A stretch of 64,000 bases of DNA from Anagrus nilaparvatae (Eukaryota > Arthropoda > Insecta > Hymenoptera > Mymaridae), in NCBI GenBank assembly GCA_022575985.1, contig JAKSXM010000238.1, positions 11,612,001 through 11,676,000 on the forward strand, in the 5' to 3' direction. A program made the position numbers and the translations under genes. Positions 34,194-46,720 of the stretch are shown in pieces. The first letter of the stretch is position 1. Each line of letters starts with the position of its first letter. Under the pieces are notes generated by a model. The model saw only the letters and a list, made by a program, of their open reading frames with translations, searched no databases and had not been told where the DNA came from.

Positions 34194-37100
34194 ATGGAAA
34201 ACAAACAGGCAAGTATAATTATGAGTACAGAGTGTAAACTTTTCAATTAAATTGGCTACTCTTTGAGGATATACTGTGATAAAGGAATATTTAATTTTCT
34301 GGTCAGTGGACCGAAATAAGATAATTTGACGTTCAAAGCTTACTCGTTAAAATATTGTCTTGATAAGGTGACTTTAAGGGTGTACGGCCCAGTAACCCCC
34401 TAGCAATTACAACCCCCCCCCCCTTTATGGACGATCCCTTCCTTGGACAGTTCCCCCTATCAATTGCCCCCCTGAAAGTACAAAAAATTTAATTAATAAA
34501 GTATTTGTCAAATATAAAGAGTTGAATAATTAAATTAATATACAGTATGAAAAATTACACAGTTTAAGATGTACTCACACCTACCGCTACACAATGCTAG
34601 ACCAAAGGGGGTCGAGGGGGATCACTTAACCCTTGTTGGGGTTCACGGCCAAAGCTTCGCAATAAGCAACCGAGTACTCTACTTACCCCCAAGCAGCAGG
34701 CATATATCCAGAGCGGAGCCCCCCTCCTAGGCAAAGGGCCATAGCCCCCCCGAAATGAACATTTTTAGTAAAAATAGCAATCTTTAAATTTCTCGTGAGA
34801 AAAGTGCAAAAAAGTGTACGCGGGTGAGCTACTGTTATTATAGTATGTATTTTTAGCACACAGTTTTCGACAGCTATACAACATAACGATTATTGTGATT
34901 TTATTTACATAATTTCAAAGTTTAACTTACTTTCAAATAAGTTAATCCTTAAAAACCGTAAGAAGGGGTAATTAAGGGTGTGGCAAATTTCTCACGAGAA
35001 AGACGTCAATTTTAACTTGGAACATGTTCATAGGATGGGGTATTTGAAAAAGTTTGGCTCAGCAGAGGGGGGGTGAAATGGACTTCGAATATTTTCAATT
35101 TAGGGACTTAGAATAATTTGTAGTGGAAGTTAGGGCCTGATCAGGCCCTGATAAGAACAAGAACTTAAAATATTTGAAAGTTTATGGATTTAGGATAATT
35201 TATATTTCAGGATTTATTGTAATTTCGGTTTTTGGATTTATTACTGTTATGAGTGAACATGTTCCATGCTCGTTGGTTGTGTAGTTACACAAACCGGTTA
35301 TAAATTTTTTTTAAATCCCAACCCTCCTGTGTTAGAAGCCTTTTTCAGGTATTCCTCCTTTTACGAACATGTTCCATGTTAAAACTTTTACTCCCATCCC
35401 CTAAAAAAAAACATTTTCTACGTTTTTTTTAGTCCAAATGTTATGAACATATTTTAATAATTTTTATTTTATTTATTCAGGAAGGAACGTGGAATCCAGC
35501 GTTCTCTGACGATGAAGGCCTTGAATTAAAATATCCAGAAAAGCTAAATAAAAACGTATCATTGAAATTAATTTTTAAAAAATAAACATCAATTATAAAT
35601 CTAATAAAAATATTTTTATATCCTTTAGAAAATAGATGAATCACAAAATATTACGATTTCCAAATCACTAACAAATGAAAACGTAAGAAAAAATTTCTTT
35701 TATTTCATTCATAAATTCGCGTATTCACTTTTATATACAAACTTAAACTTTTACATAACGTAATAAAAATATTATAAAACATTTATGATATGTAAGATTT
35801 ATAATATATTATGTAAATGTTTTCTCAAGCATAAAGCCATTTGGTCATTCAAATGTCTTGGCTTCTCTTTTCAAAATAAAAAAAAATTAAATTTTATACG
35901 TTTTATACGTTCAAATCTAAAATTTTTTCTTAAAATAAGAAATATAAACTTAAAATATAAAATTCAATCAAAATAATCCACAATTTAAACAGGAGCAAAC
36001 ACAAGAAACTAACAAAAACCGTCCAAGCTGGAGCAGCGGAACGGAATTCTTAATGTCTTGTATTGCCATGTCTGTTGGATTAGGAAACGTCTGGAGGTTT
36101 CCATATGTGGCATACAAAAATGGCGGTGGAGCTTTTGTCATACCTTACATGATAGTTTTATTCTTAATAGGAAAACCATGTTATTACGCTGAATCTCTAT
36201 TGGGTCAATTTAGTAGTAGATCACCTGTTAAAGTATGGTCAATTGTACCAGCATTTCGTGGAATTGCTTGGGTTCAACTGCTTGCAACGACTGCTGTTGC
36301 ATCTTATTATTGTTTTATAATTTCGATTACCATAAATTATTTCGTGGAAAGTTTTCAAAGTCAATTACCTTGGTCGAAATGTCGCCCAGAATGGTATAAT
36401 TTTTGTATTGATTCAGGAAAAAACAAAAATTCTTTCGACATTTATAATTCATCAAATACCACAATAACTTCAGCGGAATTATATTTTAGGTAAATAAAGC
36501 AGTTTGAAATCATGTTAGAGAAAATTTAACACATACGAATTTATATGTTACAGAAAAACAGTACTAAAAGAAAAATTCGAAATTGATGACGGTCTAGGTT
36601 TACCGGATTTAACTTTAGTTTTTTACTTATTTGTTGCTTGGGCTACTGCATTTTTAATACTTTCAAAAGGTATAAAAAGTTCTGGTAAAGCAGCATATTT
36701 TTTTGCAATATTTCCATATATAATAATGGCTGCATTATTAACAAGAGCTTTGACATTGGATGGTGCAATTAATGGTATTAAATTTTTTATAATACCTGAT
36801 TGGAATAAATTATTTGATGCTGAAGTTTGGTATGCTGCTGTTACACAATGCTTTTTTTCGTTGGGTATTTGTTTTGGAAGCTTAATTACTTATTCATCTT
36901 ATAGCAATTTTCGTTATAATATTTACAGGTAGATATGAAATAATTTATAACATTTTAAACAATTTTTAACACATCGTAAAATTTATTTTCTCGCTTTTTA
37001 AACCAACAGAGATGTCCTTATTGTCACTTCATTGGACACTTTCACAAGTATATTAGCAGGAGTTATTATTTTTGGTGTTTTGGGAAATTTAGCTCATGAG

Positions 37101-39175
37101 CAAGGCACTAATGATATTAGTAACGTTGTTAAAGGTGGTGCTGGTCTTGCTTTTATTTCTTATCCAGATGCTATTGCCAAATTCGTCTTCTTGCCACAGG
37201 TATTTTTTTTTTAAATTTTTATTTTACAAAATAAACTAGTAATTTATTTAAAAATATAATAATATGCAATAATTTAATAATATACAATGAAAAGTGATTA
37301 AACTTTAAATAGTAAATTACCTGCAGCAAAGTGAGATACAAAAATTTTAATTATTAAATAAATATTAAGCCTAGCCGAGACCGAGGGAACTTTTTTGGCA
37401 AACTTGGTCTTGCTTCGCCTCATTGGCTGCAGTTAAAATATGGGTATTGGAGGGGCGAAATTCTAAAATTGTTTATATCAGACCGATGACCGCATATTTT
37501 TTTGTAAATATTTGAGTTTAAATAATGGAAATATATTTAAAAATCGAAAGATCAATTTTTTTTCCGTTATCAATGAAACATAATTTTAAGAAAGAAATAT
37601 TTTTTGTTATAAATTATTTTTAAAATATTTTATTTTGGCATTAGGTATTCTCAGTCTTATTCTTTTTCATGCTGTTTTTATTGGGACATGGAAGTCTAAT
37701 TGGCTTTATCAATACAACTACTAGCATAATAAGTGATAAATATCCAAAATGTAATTATTCGTACATTATACTTGCAACTAGCATATTTGGTTTTACAAGT
37801 GGCATAGTCTATTGTACACCAGTAAGTAAAAATGATAAATATTTAAATTAATTAAATTAATAAATTTGAATTTGTTAAACAGGGTGGACAATTTATCATC
37901 GATCTAATAGACTACTATGCAGTATTTTTCGTTATTTATATCGCAGCTTTTTTAGAGATAAGTATAATTTTTTGGTTTTATGGATTAGAAAACTTTTTAG
38001 ATGACATCGAATTTATGTTAAATCGAAGACCTTCAGCTTATTGGAGAATTTGTTGGGCAATTTTAACTCCATTACTGTTGATGATAATATTTATTTACTC
38101 ATTGATATTTACACCAAAACTTACACACAATAATGTTGATTATCCAGAAAGTGCTCATGGTAAAAATTATTTTGATAATTTCTCAAAATTTTTAACTTAT
38201 TTTGTTTAAAGAACTAAAAATTAATATCGATTTAAAGAAATAATTTTTATTTAATTTTTTCAAAAATTTCAACCATTGTCAAGACCATTGTATTAACACG
38301 CAAATTAAATTTTTTATATTTAGCTATTGGGATGATACTTCTTTGTTTCGGAGTTCTTCAGATACCTTTATGGTTCATTTATGCAATTATATCGAGAAGA
38401 AAATTGGGTATGCCTGAGGTATGTAATAAATAAATAAAATCATTTTTTAGTTTCAAAATTTTCAAAATTTTCTGGTGCTTCTTCGTTTCCGAGGGGAAAG
38501 GCGAAGCCCCCCGTGGGGGTATGGGGGCGAAGCCCCCAATAATGAAAAAAGCAATTTAAACCTACCCCCAATGCTGTACTCGCACCTACCCCTAGAATAA
38601 GTAAAATTCTTAAAATTTTTAACAAATTTTCAAAATTATTAAAAATTTTTTTAACTAATTTTTTTTTTTTTTTTTGCATTTTTCCCACCCAAAACTTATT
38701 GTTAACTTCATTTTAAGTGTTTTTAAGCAATTTCCAGCAAAAATTTTAGCGATTTGGTGGTGGGGGAAAAACGAAGAAGATCCAATTTTCTTAGTTTTAT
38801 TAAAGTGGAAAAAGCTCTTTCATGTCAAAAATGCCCGTCGAAATACTTTTTATATCGAATTTAACCCAACACTGAAGAAAAAATCCGGTTGCCGCAACCG
38901 TAATTTTTTTTCAGTGCTGTATAGAAGTTTTTTCCAACCCAAAAGCTTCAAAAAATAATCAAGAGTCAATAATTATAGATTTATTTTTTTTATAATTGCA
39001 GATGTTACTTGCATCATTAAAACCTGATGAAAATTGGGGTCCATTAAGTCATTCGGATCTTTTAGAATGGCGTAAATTCAAAGCAGAGAAAAAGGAAATT
39101 CGTCATAAAAGAAGCTCTTCGCGTTTTAAGCAATTTATTTATATTTTGTTAAATTTTGAATCAAAATTGGAATAA
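34194..39175 (+). CDS. SLC6 sodium-dependent nutrient amino-acid transporter
   Basis: Ten exons: 34194-34208, 35481-35555, 35629-35682, 35993-36489, 36554-36928, 37010-37199, 37645-37821, 37883-38159, 38324-38418 and 39002-39175 (642 residues, normal for SLC6). TM1 has the family signature SVGLGNVWRFPYVAYKNGGG, whose unwound middle binds Na+ and substrate. TM3 and the first loop follow (LLGQFSSRSPVKVW), with glycosylation-type sites NSSNTT in the large outer loop. TM6 has FFSLGICFGS and TM8 FLLGHGSLIG, a GxGS-type variant typical of insect nutrient amino-acid transporters rather than monoamine carriers. The cytoplasmic tail is basic. The first exon (MENKQ) is the weakest call: it needs a GC-AG intron (GCAAGT after CAG). 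Intron 9 holds a GC-rich repeat (38.47-38.55 kb). The gene interrupts the IR75 cluster, and a broken copy lies at 21.1-23.6 kb. Confidence 0.92.
34370..34760. repeat. C/G-rich patch in SLC6 intron 1
   Basis: Contains AACCCCCCCCCCTTTATGG, GACAGTTCCCCCTATCAATT, GGGGGTCGAGGGGGATCA and GAGCGGAGCCCCCCTCCTAG. Composition is unlike the flanks; probably an inserted repeat. No structure or frame recognised. Confidence 0.4.
34980..35400. repeat. AACATGGAACATGTT-family repeat in SLC6 intron 1
   Basis: Inverted pair: AACTTGGAACATGTTCATAG near 35015 and GAACATGTTCCATGTTAAAA near 35365. The interior has GATCAGGCCCTGAT and GAGTGAACATGTTCCATG. Relatives are found at 25.1, 26.6, 48.2-48.4 and 53.3-53.6 kb. 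Confidence 0.5.
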
Positions 39176-40073
39176 ATCTAAAATAAAATAATTGATGTGT
39201 GATCAGAATCTGTTCCTCGATTTATTCTCATTTTGATTGGTCGCGCTGATTTCGTCATTTTATAAAAGTGTTCGATTTTTAAAGTAATTTTTTAATTTAT
39301 TATAAACTGTAAAAATAATTATAAATTTTAGTTAAAAATGTTTAAACTAATAGAAAATTATAACTGTAGATGCGGCATATAACATATGAATATTCATTTG
39401 AGTATTTCGTCATCCTATTATAAAATTACGCTGTCCAGGACAAAAGAAAAATTTATTTTGAGGGATGGAAAGGGTTCTGGCTTTTTTTCATGAAATAAAT
39501 TTTGAAAATAAAAATAATAATGATCTATTAAAGGTACTACGTCAAAAAAGAAAAAAAATTGGCATTTTTTGTTTTTGTTGGTGACAAAAATTTTGAGAAA
39601 AAAATTTTCAAAACATTAATCATAAGAGTCAAGATATCGAATAAAAATGATGCTTCTAGATATTAGTACTTTTATGGGAAAAAATGAGGTATTACATCCA
39701 ATTAAAAAAATAAAGTACCTCGAGATTTTTTGGTGAGGAAAATTTTGAAAAAAATATTATATTAGATCTTAATACCATAATGGTTGTTAAATATCACCAG
39801 TTACAACAAGCTTTTTTTAAAAACTGGTTTTTTAGCTTCTGGGTGTCTCAAAACGTGCTTATATGACAAAAAATCAGATCCAGCCCTCTTCAAAGATAAT
39901 AAAAATTAAATAACGCGTGACCGCATGTGACAGAAGAACTTCTTTTATTTTACAACACTAGCCAATAAAAATTATTAATCACGCGCATGACAAAATCAGC
40001 GCGACCAATCAAAATGAAAATAAATCGAGGAACAGATTCTGATAACACATCAGTTATTTCATTTTAGATTTTA
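39176..40073. mobile_element. Inverted-repeat element directly after the SLC6 stop codon
   Basis: Arms of about 80 bases: ATCTAAAATAAAATAATTGA ... CAGAATCTGTTCCTCGATTT ... GATTGGTCGCGCTGATTTCG at 39176-39262, and the reverse complement with few changes at 39988-40073. The interior carries a reverse-oriented stretch of the tandem-repeat family of 31.7-32.4 kb. No transposase frame. It begins at the base after the SLC6 TAA, so it must form that gene's 3' UTR. Confidence 0.7.
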
Positions 40074-40721
40074 TGTGGAAATTGAGTGTAAAAAATTACA
40101 CACCAAATTAAACGCACAATTTTTACACGTGGATCCATTTATTTTTCGTATTGAAAAATTTTTCGATATAAAATATATATCTTTACTGGCTCAATTTAAA
40201 ACAAACCGGCGTAAATCTAATGGCCCGGTCTTCAAATCGGTTCCAAAGTATTTTTTCCCGAAAGAACTACAGAAAATTAGCCTCAATTTATTTGAATTTT
40301 CGATAAAAATGAAGCAAGAAATTGAAAATAAATTCTAAGTCCAAATTATTTCAATTTTTTTAAGCTAGAAAGGCTAAAAATAAAGCCCCTGCCTCTTTTA
40401 AATACGTATGATTAAACATTTTTTTTACTTATATTTCCAAACAGAAGAAAATAGCAAAGTAGAAAGGGAAATTTTGTCTTTTTTATCCCATCTTTTTTCC
40501 CTGTCCTTCTACACTAAATTGATTTACAATAAATTATTGATTATCATAACATTACCAATGATTGACAATACAAAACTATTTACTGAATATTATATAAATG
40601 TAAAAATAAATAAATACAATTTTTATTACAAATTAATATTTTAGCTATGATAAAAAAATTATTTATCAGTATCAATTATATCATAAAATGTTTTAATAGC
40701 CTAAAATTACAGTTGTTAATA
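40074..40721. other. Upstream region of IR75-c
   Basis: 40195-40265 is a diverged piece of the repeat seen at 47.7-48.7 kb (CCCGGTCTTCAAA, TCCAAAGTATTTTTTCCCG). TGATTGACAA is at 40559-40568, 154 bases before the chosen IR75-c ATG. No gene. Confidence 0.45.
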
Positions 40722-43700
40722 ATGATTTTAATAAATAAATTTTTGATAATCTTTAGTTTTATAATATTTTCTGAAATATTTATTTGTGAAACTGACATTG
40801 CTAATGAATTATTAGTCGAATACTTTAAATATAAAGCTCTTAAAAATGTTGTAGGATTTACATGTAATTATCATAAAGGTATGTATTGATTAATTTTTCC
40901 TAAATGATATTTTTATTTTATTTTATTTTTATAGATGATTTGGATTTAATAAAAATTTTTAGTCATAGAAACGTTAAATCAACGTTTTTAAAATTAAAAG
41001 ATGGATTTAAAATATCATCAATAACAAAAATCAATTCTACTTATCATCAAATTGGTATTTTCGTTAATTCGAAATGCGAAAATTTTAGATATTTAAAATC
41101 AGCTTTATTTGATGTATTATTGAAATTTTAATACTAAATAAAATATTTTTATACTGATAACAGTGGTGGATCCAGCAGGGGGCAAAGATTCTATTACTCT
41201 AACTCCAAAGTGTAAATTTTTTAGAAAAATTTTTGGAAATTTCACGGTTTATAGGCGTATTTTTTTGCGAATTGTTCTTCCTGGATCCACCCCTGGTTGA
41301 TAATTAATCAATTATTTACCAATCTGAAATTAAATAAACAAAATTGATTGAAAACAATTTCAAACCTGAGGCACTATTGGCCCAGTGATTATTTAATTTC
41401 CACCTGGAAGTAATGAGTTTATAAAAAGTACACTGTAAAAAGTAACTTCCTTATATTAACAAAATAATTAGAAAAATTAGTAAATTTTCGAAAAAATTTG
41501 TAAATAAATATTCGAAAAAAATCATAAATTTACTAAATTTAGTATATTAACAAAAAAATTCGAGTTTTCTCGATTTTTTTTTTGTGAATTTGCAAGAAAA
41601 ACTGATAATTTACCATTTTTTTCGAAAATTTACAAAAAATAGTTGTAAATTTACGAAAAAAAGCTGTGAATTTATAACTTTTTTTGTAAATTCACAAAAA
41701 AAATCGAGAATTCTCGAATTTTTCTATAATATACTAAATTTCGTAAATTTACGATTTTTATCGACAATTTACAAATTTTTTTGAAAATTTACTAATTATT
41801 CGAAAAAATTTAATTTTTTTTGTTAATCTAAGGAAGTTACTTTTTACAGTGTATTTTAAATCGTATCAATTTTTCAGGCATCAAATTACAGAATGTTTGA
41901 TGAATTATATTCTTGGCTAATTATTGGATCCAATCTAACCGATTCTGTAGCTTTGATCGATGATTTTGCTTTTGGATTATCGACAGATTTTTGTATAGCA
42001 ATTGAAAATAATGAAAATTATGTACTTTATGATGTTTACAATCGTGGAAAAATGATTGGAGGTACATTAAATGTATCCATGATTGGAAACTGGAACATAA
42101 CTTCAGGATTCAATTTTTACGTTAATTTTAACAAAGTATCTCGGTGGAATTTAAATGGCTTATCATTAAGGGCAATGGGCCTTGTAATTTTAAGAATTTT
42201 CATTTTTTTGTTTTTAGCCTATTAATGAACTTCAAAATTTGATATTTTAGCTTCACGATCGACCAGAAGATATGAGTGCTCATGATTATTTAACTAATTT
42301 TAAAGATAAAGAAAATGACACATTGGCAAAAATAACATATTCTGTGTGGATACCAATGTCTGAAAAATATAATTTTAGGTAAATATTGAATTCAGTAAAT
42401 AAATTGTTGATAAATTGTTCTTAAAAAATTATTCACTACTAATTCCTTTTTTCTGTAATAGAATAAATTATATTCGAAACAAAGTTTGGAAAAAAGTTGA
42501 CAGGGTTGGCCCAGTTGTAAGTTCCTTATTTAAGGGTGAAATTGATATTGGTGGAACTCCATCAGCAGTTTCATTAAGCAGAATTAAATTAGCAAGACTA
42601 GTTTATCCAGAAATTCCATTAAGGTTTAAAAATAAGTTTTTTTAAAGTCCTAAAATCTTGCATACCATAGGAAACACACAATTCTCAAAATTTGAAGTTT
42701 AGAATAATAGGCAAAAAATAATAATTTTAAAATTTAAAAGATTAAGAAAATCCTCTAATTTTTCTCAAAGCTTGCTATAGCTCACTGATTTGGTAATTTA
42801 TAAAATTAATTTATTTGGTTTTTGTTTCAGAACCTTTTTTCTTTATCGTACTGCATCTTTTCAAACCATTAATTTAAAAGAAATTTTCAAAACATTTAGC
42901 CACTCAGTTTGGTATTCATTTATAGCTGTCACAATTCTTTTTTTCAATTTTCTTGCACTAATTTTTCATAAAACTTCGGAATTTCATGATACTTACATGA
43001 TGTCCATTCTGACAACAATTGGTGCTTATGGTCAACAAAGTGCGTAATTAATTAAATTATTAAAATCATTTCAGTAAAAGTTTAAAATATTGTTTAATCT
43101 TTTAGCTATAGACGTCTTAGCTCATAATTTATCAGGACATATAGCTTTGCTAAATCTATTTATATTTAGTTTACTTTTTTATAATTACTATTTGGGTGCT
43201 ATAGTATCAACACGAGTGAATCAACCAATAATTAAAATAAACGATTCTCTTAACGAATTGAGAAAGCTAAATTATTTATCTTTTGGTACACAACATTTAT
43301 TATTTTTTGACTTTTTGATGAAAGTAAATTAATGTTTTAATTATATTTTTTTGATCAATTTATATAAAAATCATTTGATAATTAAAAAAATATGAAATTC
43401 AAACAGAGAGACGATTGGGAAACAAAATCATTTTACAATGGGTGTTGGTCGAAGATACCAGAATCAAAAAGAATATTACCTGTTAAATTAGGCATGGATT
43501 TAGTCAAACAAGGTGGATTTGCTTATCATACAGTATCTGATACAGCTTACTTTTATATAGAAAAAATGTTTGATGAACGTCAAATTTGTGAATTGACCGA
43601 AGTACACTTATTAAGACCTGCAACAAAAGTATCAATATTTGCACAAATCAATAGTTCTATTCTTGAAATGATCAAAGCTGGGTAAAAAATTTTTATCACT

Positions 43701-44110
43701 TTTTTGTATTTTCATATTTTGATAATTTTTTTAAATGATACAGTTTTGCAAGAATATCTGAAACAGGAATTAAAAACAGAGAAGTAAAACGATGGTCCAC
43801 AGCAAAACCAGTCTGTCGAAAAGATTTACTTTCGGCGCAAAGTGTAAATGTGCAAGAAGTTGTCGCCCAAATAACTTGTCTTATGATAGGACTTTTTTTT
43901 GCAGGAATCATTATAACTTTTGAATTATTCCTTTGTAATTTAAATTATTTGTATAATTTTTATAATTCAAGGATTCCTGTCAGGAGAGAGAAAATTAGAA
44001 AAAGACTTAATTTAACAAATTTAAAATTTTCTGGAATGCCACTAAAAAAGTCTAAAATTAAACATTTATCAAATAACTGGATGATACCGACCTTATTGGA
44101 CAAGCGATAG
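40722..44110 (+). CDS. IR75-type ionotropic receptor, gene c
   Basis: Exons 40722-40878, 40935-41113, 41878-42183, 42251-42378, 42462-42623, 42831-43039, 43106-43323, 43407-43681 and 43744-44110 (666 residues). The ATG at 40722 starts a good signal peptide (MILINKFLIIFSFIIFSEIF); an in-frame ATG at 40647 would add 25 residues in front of it. The protein has the full IR75 order: N-terminal YFKYKALKNVVGFTC, MFDELYSWLIIG, YDVYNRGKMIGGTLN, S1 with the conserved Arg (SLSRIKLARLVYP), TM1, pore GAYGQQT, TM2, S2 (GGFAYHTVSDTAY), a last helix and an unusually long basic cytoplasmic tail (to LLDKR). The pore has Gly in place of Cys before QQ. Some donors are weak (GTATTA, GTTTAA, GTGCGT). Intron 2 carries a 421-base transposon. 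Intact as read; probably a functional IR8a-dependent odour receptor subunit. Confidence 0.9.
41431..41851. mobile_element. Palindromic MITE with TA target duplication in IR75-c intron 2
   Basis: Ends CACTGTAAAAAGTAACTTCC and its complement GGAAGTTACTTTTTACAGTG, flanked on both sides by TA. Most of the 421 bases fold back on themselves (for example AAATTCGAGTTTTCTCGATT against AATCGAGAATTCTCGAATTT). TA duplication fits the Tc1/mariner group. It has no frame of its own. Confidence 0.85.
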
Positions 44111-44171
44111 CCAAAAGTAATTAAAAAAAAACACACAAAACGTATTGATATTACAATGTAATAAATAAATT

Positions 44172-44182
44172 TTGATTGACAA
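44172..44182 (+). promoter_or_regulatory. TTGATTGACAA motif upstream of IR75-d
   Basis: Lies 118 bases before the IR75-d ATG and is followed by AAATAAAAATGTTTGATAAA, which is also found upstream of gene f (around 54309-54350). Confidence 0.4.
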
Positions 44183-44299
44183 AATAAAAATGTTTGATAA
44201 AATATTATAACAATAAATAATAATCAAATTGTTCAATAAAATGTATTTTAGTATATAAAATAAATTTCGTTAAATAAAGTAAAATGTAATTTTTCAAGA

Positions 44300-46720
44300 A
44301 TGTTATTTAATGTTAAGTGTATTATAATCTGTTGTTTTGTACTGTTATTTTCAAAAATAATTATCAATGCAAAAAATGACGATACCAACGAATTATTGCT
44401 GCAATATTTTCAATATAAAGCTCTTCCAAATGTTGTGGTGTTTTCGTGTAATGATAATCAAGGTAAAATTTTATATCAATACATTAACCATTTTTTTGTA
44501 AATTCGAATTTTTGTTTCAGATGATTTGGAATTATTAAAGATTTTTAGTAAAATGAATATTAAGTCATCTTTTTTAAAATTAAAAGATTTATTCAAAATA
44601 TCATCAATAACAAAAATCAATACTACTTATCATAAAATAGGAATTTTTATTGATAATCGATGCCAGAATTCAAAAAATTTACAATTAACATTATCAGATG
44701 TAAGTTTTGGATTTAAAAATATTGATAATCAGACATAAATTGATAATAATTTTAATTATCATTTTAATTAGGCATCAAATTATAGAATGTTTGATGAATT
44801 ATATTTTTGGCTTATCATAAGTAATTCGAGTTTAGAAGATAGTATAGAATTAATAAATGATTCAGCTTTTGGTTTATCAACAGATTTTTGCATAGCCCTT
44901 GATAATTATGATAATTACATACTTTATGATATTTACAATCCTGGAAAGATCATTGGTGGTAAATTAAATATTTCTCTGATAGGTAATTGGAATGTAACTT
45001 CAGGATTTGATTTTCACGTTGATTTTAACAAGAGATCTAGATGGGATTTGAAGGGCTTGACCTTAAAAGCACTTGGATTTGTAAAATTTTACTTTTTAAC
45101 AAAATTTTAATACTCAGCTTAAATTGAAACTTATTTATTAATTCTAGGTACATGGGAAACCGAAAAATATGAGTTACCATGATTATTTGACAGAATACAA
45201 AACTAAAATTAATGATCCAATTGCAAAACTGGCATATTGTGTTTGGATACCTATGTATGAAAAATATAACTTCAAGTAAGTGATAAATTAAAAAAAATGT
45301 TATACCTGATTTGCTAAATCATATCTTTTTGCTAACTTTCAGAATAAACTATTTGCGTAACCAGCCTTGGAAAAAGGGTGATAGAGTAGGGCCAATTGTG
45401 AGTTCTTTATACAATGGTGAAATTGATATTGGTGGAACGCCAGCTACTATAACTGTTGCAAGAGCCCAAATGGCCAGATTAGTGTACCCAGCACTCCCTT
45501 TAAGGTGAAAATAATTAATGACTCAATATTTAAAATTAAGTACTAATTGATTATTTAATTTTTTTACATTTTAGAACATTTTTTATATTTCGAACTACAT
45601 CGTTTGAATCAGTGAATTTTAGAGAAGTTTTTGAACCATTTAGTCGATCTGTCTGGTTTTCGATACTGTTCATTTCAATTATATCAGTAAATGTTCTTTA
45701 TATCATTTCTTCTTATAAATCTTTCAAACTATACGACAGCTACGTTGGTTCAATCCTAATTATCATCGGTGCTTATTGCCAACAAGGTATTCTGTTACAT
45801 TATCATAAACAAAAATTATTTTAAAATTCATTTTTGTGTTATAAATAAATTTTTTTGTCAAAAGCTGTAGATATTAGTTTCCAACATTTATCTGGACGAA
45901 TTGCTTTATTAAATATTTTTGTGTTTGGTTTACTTTTTTATAATTATTACGTGGGTTGCGTTGTATCAACCAGAGTTAATCAACCAATAAATAAAATTAA
46001 TGATTCACTTAATGAATTAAAAAAACAGGATCATCTATCTTTTGGAACTCAAGAACTTATTTATTTTGATTTTATTATGAAGGTACTGTAATTAAATTTT
46101 CAAGTTTTATTTTGCAAAAATTTGAATTAAATAAAATTCTAGAGAGACGACTGGGAAACAAGACAGTTTTATCAAAATAAATGGTTAAAGATTCCAGAAT
46201 CAAAAAGAATTTTGTCTGTCGAAAAGGGCATGGAATTAGTTAGAAAAGGTGGATTTGCGTATCACACGATACCAGAAGCAGCGTATTCACACGTAGAAAA
46301 AAATTTTGACGAACGTCAAATATGTGAATTAATGGAAGTTCATTTATTACGTGCTTCTACTAAATTGTCAATATTCATACAATTAAATAGTTCACTTACT
46401 GAAATGTTCAAAGCTGGGTATATAAATTTTGACTTATAAGCCAATTTTTCGAATATTTAACAAAAATAATTTAAATTAATAATTCTGAATTCAGATTTGC
46501 AAGATTATCAGAAATAGGAATATTAGACAGAGAAGCTAAAAGATGGAAAACGAGAAAACCTGAATGTCGCAAGGATTTACTTTCGGCGCAGAGTGTAACC
46601 TTAGCAGAAATTGCGACAGAAGTAGTTTTTTTAATTGTTGGACTACTTTTTGCAGGACTTCTTATAATTTTTGAATTATTTATTTATCTTCATTATTTGT
46701 TTTCAGGTTTATTTATTTAG
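44300..46720 (+). CDS. IR75-type ionotropic receptor, gene d
   Basis: Exons 44300-44462, 44521-44699, 44772-45080, 45148-45275, 45343-45504, 45575-45786, 45865-46082, 46143-46417 and 46495-46720 (623 residues), all in frame. Signal peptide MLFNVKCIIICCFVLLF; N-terminal YFQYKALPNVVVFSC; MFDELYFWLII; YDIYNPGKIIGGKLNIS; S1 with PWKKGDRVGPIVSSLYNGE, IDIGGTPATITVARAQ (conserved Arg); TM1; pore GAYCQQA; TM2; S2 with GGFAYHTIPEAAY and ICELMEVHLL; last helix and short tail. It fits the IR75 consensus best of the six and is a good reference for the others. Only about 190 bases separate it from gene c, so its promoter must be compact. Expected role: odour-gated cation channel with IR8a in antennal neurons. 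Confidence 0.93.

Noticed and set aside
38674..38958. 94-codon plus-strand frame in SLC6 intron 9
   Set aside because: Basic, low-complexity product in a repeat; the splice joint 38418/39002 keeps the transporter in frame without it.
40075..40644. Frames upstream of IR75-c
   Set aside because: They overlap a diverged dispersed repeat and AT-rich DNA; no motif.
41584..41784. 66-codon frame in IR75-c intron 2
   Set aside because: Lies wholly within the palindromic MITE.
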